DNA from: CAYZQE01 sp964480635
GTDB lineage: Bacteria; Pseudomonadota; Gammaproteobacteria; GCA-001735895
Reading direction: 5' to 3'
Assembly: GCA_964480635.1 (NCBI GenBank)
Contig: CAYZQE010000119.1
Span: forward strand, 1 to 5,584
DNA length: 5,584 bases
Shown: piece after piece, positions 1-5,195 of the stretch
How positions within the stretch are numbered: position 1 is the stretch's first letter
How the letters are laid out: each line of letters begins with the position of its first letter
Made by a program: the position numbers and the translations under genes
The notes under the pieces: model-generated
Told to the model about the DNA's origin: nothing
Database searches by the model: none
The model's input: the letters and a program-made list of their open reading frames with translations, nothing else

Positions 1-952
1 AACGCTTCCCGCAGTAGATATGATGTTGGTTTGGTGGTTAGGAAATAGCTTAGGGATTTTATTATTAGGCGGGGCTTTACTGAGTTTAAATACGCGCCTT
101 CAAACAAAAGTAATGACATATCGCATTAATGAAAAAATAGCTGTTTTGTTGGCGACTGTGCTTATTTTTTTAGTGGCCTTTACGCAATATAGCGGCTTAG
201 ATGCAGCCCTAGCAGTGAATTTGCTTATTCCAATTATCTTTATCGCCGTTTTACGTTTTGGTATGTGTGGTGCAGTCACATTAAGTTTAATATTTGTCGT
301 GTTAATGAGCTTATTTGCATCACATTCACATCACTCTTCGGTGCAAGAACTTCATTTTGATTTTCAATTTTTAATCTTAGTTAAAATATGGTTTGTCACT
401 ATATCAGGCGTTTTAATAGCAGGTGCTTTAAAAGATAAAGTCGTTCAGGGGCGTTTGGAATGGTTGGCGCACCATGATGGTTTAACGGGTTTATTCAATA
501 GAGTCGCCATGGAAGATGCCATTGAATTTGCTTTAAAAGGGTTTCGGAGAAGTGATGGAGAAGTCTGCATTTTATTTCTAGATGTCGATAACTTTAAGCC
601 CATTAATGACCAGCTAGGTCATAAAAAAGGTGATGAAATATTATGCCATGTGGCAAAAGTATTGACAGACTCGGTAAGAGATTTGGATGTTGTTTCACGT
701 TGGGGTGGTGATGAGTTTATAATATTGTTACGTCAATGTTCAAATGTGCAAGCTTTAGACATAGCGAAAAAAATATTAATAGGGGTTGAATCGCTATCTT
801 TTGTAGAAAACTCACAAAAATATCCAGTTTCTATGAGCATTGGTGTTTCATCGGCTATTTTAGGTGAGCCAAAGTTGAGTTTTATAGAGCGTGTGGATGC
901 TGCATGTTATGCCGCTAAACGTAATGGGCGTAATCAAGCAGCAGAGGGTTGA
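1..952 (+). CDS. Membrane-bound diguanylate cyclase (MASE1-like sensor + GGDEF), 5'-partial
   Basis: Makes the second messenger c-di-GMP from two GTP at the inner membrane. The first in-frame ATG is at 20, but the frame is open to base 2 with no stop, and the residues right after that ATG (WWLGNSLGILLL) resemble the middle of a MASE1 sensor domain. The gene therefore most likely begins upstream of the window. Numbering from the ATG at 20, about five hydrophobic segments (roughly 1-23, 39-57, 60-81, 82-103, 117-137) are followed by a GGDEF domain at about 148-305. This has LAHHDGLTGLFNR at its start, the signature GGDEF at 229-233, and an RxxD (RDLD, 220-223) exactly five residues before it, which is the usual product-inhibition I-site. 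There is no EAL domain after it. The active site looks intact, so an active, feedback-inhibited cyclase is expected. The signal sensed is unknown. The stop TGA is at 950-952. Confidence 0.9.
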   Translation, partial: TLPAVDMMLVWWLGNSLGILLLGGALLSLNTRLQTKVMTYRINEKIAVLLATVLIFLVAFTQYSGLDAALAVNLLIPIIFIAVLRFGMCGAVTLSLIFVVLMSLFASHSHHSSVQELHFDFQFLILVKIWFVTISGVLIAGALKDKVVQGRLEWLAHHDGLTGLFNRVAMEDAIEFALKGFRRSDGEVCILFLDVDNFKPINDQLGHKKGDEILCHVAKVLTDSVRDLDVVSRWGGDEFIILLRQCSNVQALDIAKKILIGVESLSFVENSQKYPVSMSIGVSSAILGEPKLSFIERVDAACYAAKRNGRNQAAEG

Positions 953-972
953 TTTACATAAAAATGCTCTGA

Positions 973-1158
973 TTAAGTATTGACGTTTTTAATTTGTGCC
1001 TTTCCTAGTTTAGCGAGATAGTTACTTGTGTTACATAAGTCTTCAAGCACTTCAAGGCGCTCTCTAGGTGTTAGTTTTAATGATTTTAGGATTAATGCTC
1101 GTCGACTGCCTACCTAGGTGGCATTAGTCCAATCAGCAATGTGATCTACGGGTTTCAT
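973..1158 (-). pseudogene. Small hypothetical gene with one in-frame TAG
   Basis: Read on the minus strand, ATG at 1158-1156 opens a 62-codon frame ending in TAA at 975-973, with a single internal TAG at codon 15 (plus-strand CTA at 1114-1116). The translation is MKPVDHIADWTNAT, stop, then VGSRRALILKSLKLTPRERL, continuing EVLEDLCNTSNYLAKLGKAQ and IKNVNT. The part after the stop has a coherent amphipathic, charged composition (GSRRA, LTPRERLEVLEDL) that resembles small conserved hypothetical proteins of proteobacteria and is unlikely for random AT-rich DNA. No ATG, and no useful GTG or TTG, lies just after the stop to rescue it. No clear Shine-Dalgarno is seen before the ATG. It converges on the diguanylate cyclase gene, with 20 bases between the stops. 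It is either a recently broken gene or a sequencing error at one base. Function unknown. Confidence 0.5.
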
Positions 1159-1224
1159 TCGAAGAGTTTAACGTAAATTGTGATTATTTTTAACATTGAA
1201 TCTATGCCGTTTTTTATGAGTCTG

Positions 1225-1230
1225 TATAAT
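1225..1230 (+). promoter_or_regulatory. Candidate -10 box (TATAAT) for the CvfB-like gene
   Basis: A perfect TATAAT lies 31 bases before the ATG at 1262, a plausible place for a sigma-70 promoter with a short leader of about 25 bases. The -35 region is poor: no TTGACA-like hexamer lies 16-18 bases upstream, and the nearest, TTGAAT at 1196-1201, is 23 bases away. The gene start also lacks an obvious Shine-Dalgarno; an A-rich stretch precedes it. Confidence 0.4.
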
Positions 1231-1261
1231 GCATTGCTTTATAAGCTAATAAAAAATCAAA

Positions 1262-2098
1262 ATGATTAAAATCGGTAAAAGCTGTGACCTAAATGTCGTT
1301 AAAAGTGTTGAATTTGGTTTTTATGTCGATGCGGGTGAGTTTGGAGAGGTTTTATTGCCGACGAAACATGCGCCTAATGACTGTCAGGTTGGTGATGAAC
1401 TGTCTGTGTTTTTATACTTAGACTCAGATGATCGTCCCATTGCGACAACACAAAAACCAAAAGTACAAGTCGATGAAGTGGCTTACCTAGAATGCGTTGA
1501 TATAAACAAAGCCGGCGCTTTTTTAGATTGGGGCTTAGATAAAGATTTAATGGTGCCTTATTCAGAGCAACATAAACCCTTTGAATTGGGTAAGTCCTAT
1601 ATTGTTACGGTGTATGCAGGTGAGCATGATGGGCGTTTAGTGGCGTCTTCTAAAGTTGATAAATACATTGAAGATTTGGATGATGATCAGTTGTTTACGC
1701 CGCAACAGCAAGTCGATTTGATTATAGCCAACTCAACTGAATTAGGCTTTAAAGCCATTATTAATAATACCCATTGGGGCGTGCTTTATGAAAATGAAGT
1801 GTTTCAACGATTAAGTTTTGGGCAAAGCAAAAAAGGTTTTATTAAGCGCATACGCGAAGATGGAAAAATTGATTTAAGCTTGCAAGGCGGTAAAGAAACA
1901 CGTGATAAATATGCCAAAATTATTCTTATTTATTTGCAAAAACAAGATGGTTTTGCAGCGGTGCATGATAAATCAGACCCTCGTTTAATCTCTAATTTAT
2001 TCGGCATGAGTAAAAAGGCATTTAAAAAAGCGATTGGGGGCTTATATAAAGAGCGTGTCATCAGTATTGATAAAGACGGCATTCGTCTTATTCAATAG
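1262..2098 (+). CDS. cvfB: CvfB/YitL-family S1 RNA-binding protein
   Basis: A 278-residue cytoplasmic protein of the family typified by Staphylococcus aureus CvfB and Bacillus YitL, which has tandem S1-type OB folds that bind RNA and a C-terminal winged helix. Here the S1-like modules lie at about 1-65, 68-130 and 145-208. Features include VKSVEFGFYVDAG, the second-module pattern NKAGAFLDWGLDKDLMVP, and GFIKRIREDGKIDLSL near the end of the third. The winged helix at about 215-278 carries the family signatures DKSDP and GMSKKAFKKAIGGLYKERVI, which decide the assignment. Length is close to that of the family. In S. aureus the protein affects expression of virulence genes; its role in proteobacteria is largely unknown, so the symbol marks the family rather than a proven function. 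The ATG at 1262 begins directly with S1 sequence. The next gene starts 70 bases downstream. Confidence 0.88.
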   Translation: MIKIGKSCDLNVVKSVEFGFYVDAGEFGEVLLPTKHAPNDCQVGDELSVFLYLDSDDRPIATTQKPKVQVDEVAYLECVDINKAGAFLDWGLDKDLMVPYSEQHKPFELGKSYIVTVYAGEHDGRLVASSKVDKYIEDLDDDQLFTPQQQVDLIIANSTELGFKAIINNTHWGVLYENEVFQRLSFGQSKKGFIKRIREDGKIDLSLQGGKETRDKYAKIILIYLQKQDGFAAVHDKSDPRLISNLFGMSKKAFKKAIGGLYKERVISIDKDGIRLIQ

Positions 2099-2168
2099 CA
2101 AAAATCATTAGCTTCTCTCCTTTTCTTCAAAAATTAGAGAAAAAGAATCATTAATTTTAGGAAACAAA
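2099..2168 (+). promoter_or_regulatory. Leader of fklB with Shine-Dalgarno and short repeats
   Basis: AGGAA at 2159-2163, five bases before the ATG at 2169, is a good ribosome binding site and fixes the fklB start. Upstream, TTCTCT (2113-2118) and AGAGAA (2136-2141) form a weak six-pair inverted repeat with a 17-base loop, and AATCATTA occurs twice (2103-2110 and 2146-2153). No convincing promoter or terminator is visible, so read-through from the preceding gene is possible. Confidence 0.4.
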
Positions 2169-2786
2169 ATGTCAGATAGTAAATTTTCGACGACTGAACA
2201 ACAGGCGTCATATGGTATTGGTATGCAAATGGGTCAGCAACTAGTTGCTGCATTTCAAGGCGTAGAGTTAGACGCAGCACAACAAGGCATTATTGATGGT
2301 TTTCAAAACAACAAGCCTCAAATTGATGAAACAACGGTACGTGATGCTTTTACAGCCATTCAAAAAAACATTGAAGATTCAGAAGCGGAAAATGCAGGGC
2401 AGTATGCCAAAGACGGTGAGGCTTACTTAACCGAAAATGCAAAACGTGATGAGATAACCGTTACTGAGTCTGGTTTACAATATGAAATAATGACTCAAGG
2501 TGATGGTGACATCCCTACGGCGACCAGTACTGTTAGTACGCATTATCGAGGCACACTCATTAACGGTGAAGAATTTGATAGCTCTTACAGTCGTAATGAA
2601 CCTACCGAATTTCCGGTCAATGGCGTCATTAAAGGCTGGACTGAAGCATTACAATTAATGCCTGTTGGTTCTAAATGGAAGTTACATATTCCATATGAAC
2701 TAGCTTATGGCGCACAAGGCGCTGGCGGTTCTATCGGCCCTTATCAAGCACTTGTCTTTGAACTTGAATTGTTAGCCATTAAATAA
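2169..2786 (+). CDS. fklB: FKBP-type peptidyl-prolyl cis-trans isomerase (FklB/FKBP22)
   Basis: Catalyses cis-trans isomerisation of Xaa-Pro bonds and acts as a folding helper. At 205 residues it matches E. coli FklB in length and plan: a helical N-terminal dimerisation domain (about 1-95, beginning FSTTEQQASYGIGMQMGQQL) and a C-terminal FKBP domain (about 100-205). Pocket residues expected from FKBP12 are present: Y126, F136-D137, V153-I154, W157 and Y180, within HYRGTLINGEEFDSS, FPVNGVIKGW and LAYGAQGAGGSIGP. There is no signal peptide, which favours the cytoplasmic FklB type over periplasmic FkpA or exported Mip. It is followed after 21 bases by the DUF1289 gene and probably transcribed with it. 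Active-site residues look intact. Confidence 0.95.
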   Translation: MSDSKFSTTEQQASYGIGMQMGQQLVAAFQGVELDAAQQGIIDGFQNNKPQIDETTVRDAFTAIQKNIEDSEAENAGQYAKDGEAYLTENAKRDEITVTESGLQYEIMTQGDGDIPTATSTVSTHYRGTLINGEEFDSSYSRNEPTEFPVNGVIKGWTEALQLMPVGSKWKLHIPYELAYGAQGAGGSIGPYQALVFELELLAIK

Positions 2787-2807
2787 GCAATGAAATAAAT
2801 GAGTTAA

Positions 2808-2999
2808 ATGTCGGATATTGAATCCCCATGCATTAGAAATTGTTGTTTAGATGAAAATGACATTTGCATGGGATGTTTTCGCCATATTAATGAAATCATG
2901 CAGTGGTCTGCGGCCGATAAAGACTTAAAAACAAAAATATTAAAAATAGCAAAGCAACGAAAAAACATAAAAACTCAAAGGAGACACCATGATTTTTAA
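2808..2999 (+). CDS. DUF1289 family small Cys-rich protein
   Basis: A 63-residue protein with the DUF1289 pattern: SPCIRNCCLDENDICMGCFR near the N terminus (Cys at 8, 12, 13, 20 and 23), then IMQWSAADKDLKTKIL, a conserved Trp-Ser stretch leading into a helix. E. coli YdhL belongs to this family. The spaced cysteines suggest metal or Fe-S binding, but no function is established as far as I know. The C-terminal tail is strongly basic (KQRKNIKTQRRHH). The ATG at 2808 has only a weak GAG upstream, which fits translational coupling to fklB, whose stop is 21 bases earlier. Its last 11 bases overlap the start of the sulfur dioxygenase gene in another frame, so the two are very likely translated from one message. 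Confidence 0.85.
   Translation: MSDIESPCIRNCCLDENDICMGCFRHINEIMQWSAADKDLKTKILKIAKQRKNIKTQRRHHDF
2977..2983 (+). promoter_or_regulatory. Strong ribosome binding site of the sulfur dioxygenase gene
   Basis: AAAGGAG sits five bases before the ATG at 2989 and inside the coding sequence of the upstream DUF1289 gene. It decides the start of the dioxygenase and supports the 11-base overlap as real rather than a mis-chosen start. Confidence 0.75.
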
Positions 3000-3741
3000 A
3001 CAATTGTTTGAAACCGATTCTTCAACCTATACCTATCTTATCGCCGACCCCGATTCGGGTGATGCCATTCTCATTGACCCTGTTTTAGAAACAGTAGAAC
3101 GAGATTTACAGCTATTAAAAGACCTTAATCTTACTTTAACAGCCACTTTAGAAACACATGTTCATGCAGACCATTTAACGGGTGCGCGGGTTTTAAAGGC
3201 GGCAACACAATGTCAAACAGCATATCCAGCGATGGTACAGTCATCTTGCATTGATATTGGTATTCGTGAAGGCGAAGCCTTTAAAGTAGGTAATATCGAA
3301 ATCAACCCCTTATTTACTCCAGGTCATACTGACCACCATCATGCTTTTATTATTGATAGCCCAATTCAAAAACTGTTGTTTACAGGCGATGCCTTATTAA
3401 TTGAAGCCTGTGGTCGTACTGATTTTCAATCCGGTGATGCAGGAGCCTTATATAACAGTATTCATAATAAATTCTTTTCTTTACCTAGCGAAACTTTGGT
3501 TTATCCAGGGCATGATTATGAAGGGCGTTTTGTGACAACCATTGCACAAGAAATGAAAAGAAACCCACGTTTGGGTGGTGGTAAAAGTAAAGATGAATTT
3601 ATAAAAATCATGGATAGTTTAGATTTACCTTATCCTAAAAAGATAGATTTTGCCGTGCCTGGCAACTTAATTTGTGGTGATTGCCCAGATAACGTGCCTG
3701 ATAGTGTTAAGGGCGCTTGCCCATTTCATGATCAAGGTTAA
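2989..3741 (+). CDS. ETHE1-like persulfide (sulfur) dioxygenase, MBL fold
   Basis: A 250-residue metallo-beta-lactamase-fold protein of the ETHE1/SDO branch, which oxidises glutathione persulfide to sulfite plus glutathione with a single Fe(II). The metal-site motifs are complete: THVHADHLTG (H57, H59, D61, H62), TPGHTD (H113), FTGDALLIEACGRTDFQ (D134) and YPGHDYEGR (H175). By comparison with human ETHE1 the iron ligands would be H57, H113 and D134. GDALLIEACGRTDFQSGDA and the KKIDFAVPGNL ending are typical of the sulfur dioxygenase branch rather than glyoxalase II. No signal peptide is seen, so it should be cytoplasmic. An unusual C-terminal tail carries three cysteines (C229, C232, C244) beyond the usual end of the fold. 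It closes the fklB-DUF1289 cluster, and no clear terminator follows. A more general MBL hydrolase is the alternative, judged less likely. Confidence 0.88.
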   Translation: MIFKQLFETDSSTYTYLIADPDSGDAILIDPVLETVERDLQLLKDLNLTLTATLETHVHADHLTGARVLKAATQCQTAYPAMVQSSCIDIGIREGEAFKVGNIEINPLFTPGHTDHHHAFIIDSPIQKLLFTGDALLIEACGRTDFQSGDAGALYNSIHNKFFSLPSETLVYPGHDYEGRFVTTIAQEMKRNPRLGGGKSKDEFIKIMDSLDLPYPKKIDFAVPGNLICGDCPDNVPDSVKGACPFHDQG

Positions 3742-3842
3742 CTTTTCGACAGTGCTGGGTAAGTTTCATTGAAACAAAAAACCGCTTAATTCAGCTATAT
3801 AAGTTGAAACTTCAGCAAATTGAATAATAAGAACTAAACTAC

Positions 3843-3888
3843 CTTATTCTAACTCAATAATTCAGTATATTGTTTGAGCTAGGGTAAG
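3843..3888 (+). promoter_or_regulatory. Long imperfect stem-loop in the intergenic region
   Basis: CTTATTCTAACTCAA (3843-3857) pairs with TTGAGCTAGGGTAAG (3874-3888) at 14 of 15 positions, counting two G-U pairs, around a 16-base loop. No T-run follows, so it is not a standard intrinsic terminator. It could be an mRNA leader or trailer structure for the neighbouring genes, or an operator-like inverted repeat. A TATATT (3866-3871) in the loop could be a -10 element, but its -35 is poor. Elsewhere in 3742-3951, AAGTTTCA (3761-3768) can pair with TGAAACTT (3805-3812), and GTTTC/GAAAC (3763-3775) form a tiny hairpin. Confidence 0.45.
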
Positions 3889-3934
3889 AGGGAAACCACT
3901 CAGTTATTGATAATAATCAACTCTAATAATAAAT

Positions 3935-3946
3935 AAGGAAGGAAGG
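3935..3946 (+). promoter_or_regulatory. Triple Shine-Dalgarno before the repeat-protein gene
   Basis: AAGGAAGGAAGG gives three overlapping ribosome-binding registers ending five bases before the ATG at 3952. Such a strong, redundant site suggests the secreted repeat protein is made in quantity, and it fixes the start. Confidence 0.7.
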
Positions 3947-3951
3947 TTCAT

Positions 3952-4718
3952 ATGAAAAAAATAATCATGACGTTATGTGTAACGTTAAGCATGGTAACTG
4001 TTACTGCTTCAGCTCAATGGGGCAGTATGCCATTTGGTGGTTCTGGCTCCAGCATGAGTCCCTTTGGTGGATCTGGCTCCAATATGATGCCTTTTGGTGG
4101 AGGATCAGGTTCTAATATGATGCCTTGGGGCNNNNNNNNNNNNNNNNNNNNNNNNNNNNNNNNNNNNNNNNNNNNNNNNNNNNNNNNNNNNNNNNNNNNN
4201 NNNNNNNNNNNNNNNNNNNNNNNNNNNNNNNCTCCAATATGATGCCTTTTGGTGGAGGATCAGGTTCTAATATGATGCCTTGGGGCGGTGGCTCTTCGCA
4301 ATATCAAGCACCTCAATCCAATGGTTTTAGTAATATGATGCCTTGGGGCAATAATTCTCAACAATATAGAGCGCCTCAATCTAATGGGTTTAGTAACATG
4401 ATGCCTTGGGGCGGTGGCTCTCAGCAATATCAAGCACCTCAGTCAAATGGATTTAGTAACATGATGCCTTTTGGTGGGGGAACAGGTTCTAATATGATGC
4501 CATGGGGCAGTGGTTCTCAACAATATAGAGCGCCTCAATCTAATGGGTTTAGTAATATGATGCCTTTTGGCGGTATGTCACAGCCTCAGTATGGCCAGTC
4601 GCAATCACCCTTTATGATGCCAGGCATGGACCAAGGTATTCGTAGCATGATGCAACCCGGTAAAATTATGGCAGAAGAAGCAACACCCGGTATGTATATG
4701 AAACCAACTTGGCGTTAA
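3952..4718 (+). CDS. Secreted Met/Gly/Pro/Ser/Asn-rich repeat protein (NMMP[F/W]G repeats), interrupted by N gap
   Basis: I do not recognise this family with confidence. The protein starts with a Sec signal peptide (MKKIIMTLCVTLSMV..., likely cleaved after ASA at residue 21, before QWG). It continues as low-complexity sequence: short SMPFGGSGS-like units (9-11 residues), then 21-residue units of the type SQQYRAPQSNGF plus SNMMPWG. It ends in a unique tail, MMPGMDQGIRSMMQPG then KIMAEEATPGMYMKPTWR. A run of 100 N (4132-4231) splits it, and the two sides are in different frames only because the N run has an arbitrary length. If the identical 55-base flanks are merged, one frame of 203 residues results with seven NMMP(F/W)G motifs. 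The mature part before the tail has no Cys or His and almost no charge, but many Met-Met pairs, Trp, Phe and Tyr. It is probably periplasmic or exported and structural; a sulfur-globule-type envelope protein or a Cu(I)-binding Met-rich protein are speculative options. Confidence 0.8.
4024..4131 (+). repeat. Short tandem repeats (27-33 bases) encoding S(M/N)MMPFGG(S)GS
   Basis: Degenerate tandem units at 4024-4050, 4051-4080 and 4081-4113, plus a partial unit at 4114-4131. They encode SMPFGGSGS, SMSPFGGSGS, NMMPFGGGSGS and NMMPWG. Unit length grows by one codon at a time (9, 10, 11 codons), which points to in-frame slippage or unequal exchange that keeps the reading frame. Confidence 0.8.
4077..4286 (+). 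repeat. Identical 55-base sequences flanking the N gap
   Basis: Bases 4077-4131, directly before the gap, are identical to 4232-4286, directly after it. Each encodes SNMMPFGGGSGSNMMPWG apart from the first bases. The match runs exactly to the gap edge on both sides, so the end of the left contig equals the beginning of the right contig. Merging the two copies gives codon GGC (4129-4131) followed directly by GGT (4287-4289), in frame. Confidence 0.95.
4132..4231. other. Assembly gap of exactly 100 N
   Basis: A run of exactly 100 N, the customary placeholder for a gap of unknown size, lies inside the repeat gene. The true distance between its sides, including zero or negative (overlap), cannot be read from the window. 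Confidence 0.97.
4287..4571 (+). repeat. 63-base tandem repeats in the repeat-protein gene
   Basis: Four 63-base (21-codon) units at 4287-4349, 4350-4412, 4413-4475 and 4509-4571, with a 33-base NMMPWG-type unit (4476-4508) inserted between the third and fourth. Units 1 and 3 encode QYQAPQSNGF; units 2 and 4 encode QYRAPQSNGF. Units 2 and 4 share an exact 42-base match (4355-4396 and 4514-4555, offset 159), so the array also grew by duplication of a larger block. Confidence 0.85.
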
Positions 4719-4732
4719 ATTTTTTGTTTAAC
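4714..4732 (+). terminator. Weak AT-rich inverted repeat at the end of the repeat-protein gene
   Basis: GTTAAA (4714-4719) and TTTAAC (4727-4732) form a six-pair stem around a T-rich seven-base loop, and the stop codon lies in the stem. The stem is nearly all A-T pairs and no T-run follows, so a functional terminator is doubtful. The remaining bases to 4776 hold no recognisable gene. Confidence 0.2.
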
Positions 4733-4776
4733 TCTGTTAGGGCTAGAATGGTAAAATCAACATAGGAAAAACCTGA

Positions 4777-5193
4777 TACCTTTTCGCATATGTTGGGGGC
4801 AATCCTGTTAATTTTATTGATCCCTGGGGGTTGGCAGTTGGGGATGCTTGGGATTTACCAGCTAATTTTAATCGTGCTAAAGAAATTGCCCGTCAAGAAT
4901 TAAATAATAGACCTAATGGGCATAATGACATTAGAGATGCAAAACGGCATTCTGAGTGGATGAGAAGAACTACTGAGGATACTAATAGATTCACTGCTTG
5001 GGTAGCAGGAACAGGTCATGAAATTGATGGATTATTAAGTGGCCAGCCTTTAAATGAAGCTTTGATGGATTTACATAATAATTCAGTTGGACGAGATGCA
5101 GGTGCTAACAATTTACCTGTGAACCCTAATGATCTGTGGACTTTACCGCAGAAAGATAAGCAGTATAATCCGTACTCTAGAGAGTGTAATTAA
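4777..5193 (+). CDS. Orphan Rhs tip with toxin-like C-terminal domain, 5'-truncated
   Basis: The frame opens after TGA at 4774-4776 and reads YLFAYVGGNPVNFIDPWGL, the conserved end of the Rhs/YD-repeat core, which is the junction where variable C-terminal toxins begin. The first usable start codon, TTG at 4831, falls inside this motif as its final Leu, so it is unlikely to be the native start; the huge Rhs shell is missing. The variable part (about 120 residues) carries NGHNDIRDAKRHSEW, GTGHEID and MDLHNNSVGRDAG. This N..D..RH..W / GHE / MDLHNNxVGR pattern recalls an uncharacterised toxin-tip family (DUF6973-like, from memory). Conserved His, Asp and Glu residues suggest an enzyme, but the activity is unknown. 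No ribosome binding site is convincing, so it may be a silent cassette kept for recombination into an intact rhs gene, or a remnant. The lipoprotein gene follows 2 bases later. Confidence 0.75.
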   Translation, partial: YLFAYVGGNPVNFIDPWGLAVGDAWDLPANFNRAKEIARQELNNRPNGHNDIRDAKRHSEWMRRTTEDTNRFTAWVAGTGHEIDGLLSGQPLNEALMDLHNNSVGRDAGANNLPVNPNDLWTLPQKDKQYNPYSRECN

Positions 5194-5195
5194 TT

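Noticed and set aside
2113..2141. Terminator between the CvfB-like gene and fklB
   Set aside because: Six A/T-rich pairs with a 17-base loop and no T-run are too weak.
2989..3741. Glyoxalase II
   Set aside because: The shared HxHxDH motif is not specific; GDALLIEACGRTDFQ and the KKIDFAVPGNL ending point to the ETHE1/sulfur dioxygenase branch.
3763..3775. Intrinsic terminator after the sulfur dioxygenase
   Set aside because: The stem is five pairs and is followed by A residues, not T, on the + strand.
3907..3935. Promoter TTGATA-17-TAAATA before the repeat-protein gene
   Set aside because: Transcription would start inside the ribosome binding site and leave almost no leader, and the -10 match is only three of six.
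3952..4242. Two separate genes, one ending shortly after the N run and one beginning at 4125
   Set aside because: The break is created only by the arbitrary 100-N length; repeats and 55-base flanks are identical on both sides, so it is one gene.
4024..4571. CRISPR-like direct repeats
   Set aside because: The repeats are in-frame coding units without unique spacers of constant size, and they follow a signal peptide in an open frame.
3952..4718. Firm annotation as a sulfur globule protein
   Set aside because: Composition and neighbour are suggestive, but the repeats do not match the Gly/Tyr/Asn-rich globule proteins I know, so it is kept only as a hypothesis.
4831..5193. A 120-residue protein starting at TTG 4831
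   Set aside because: That TTG encodes the last Leu of the Rhs core motif, and similarity continues upstream to about 4777, so it is not a convincing start.
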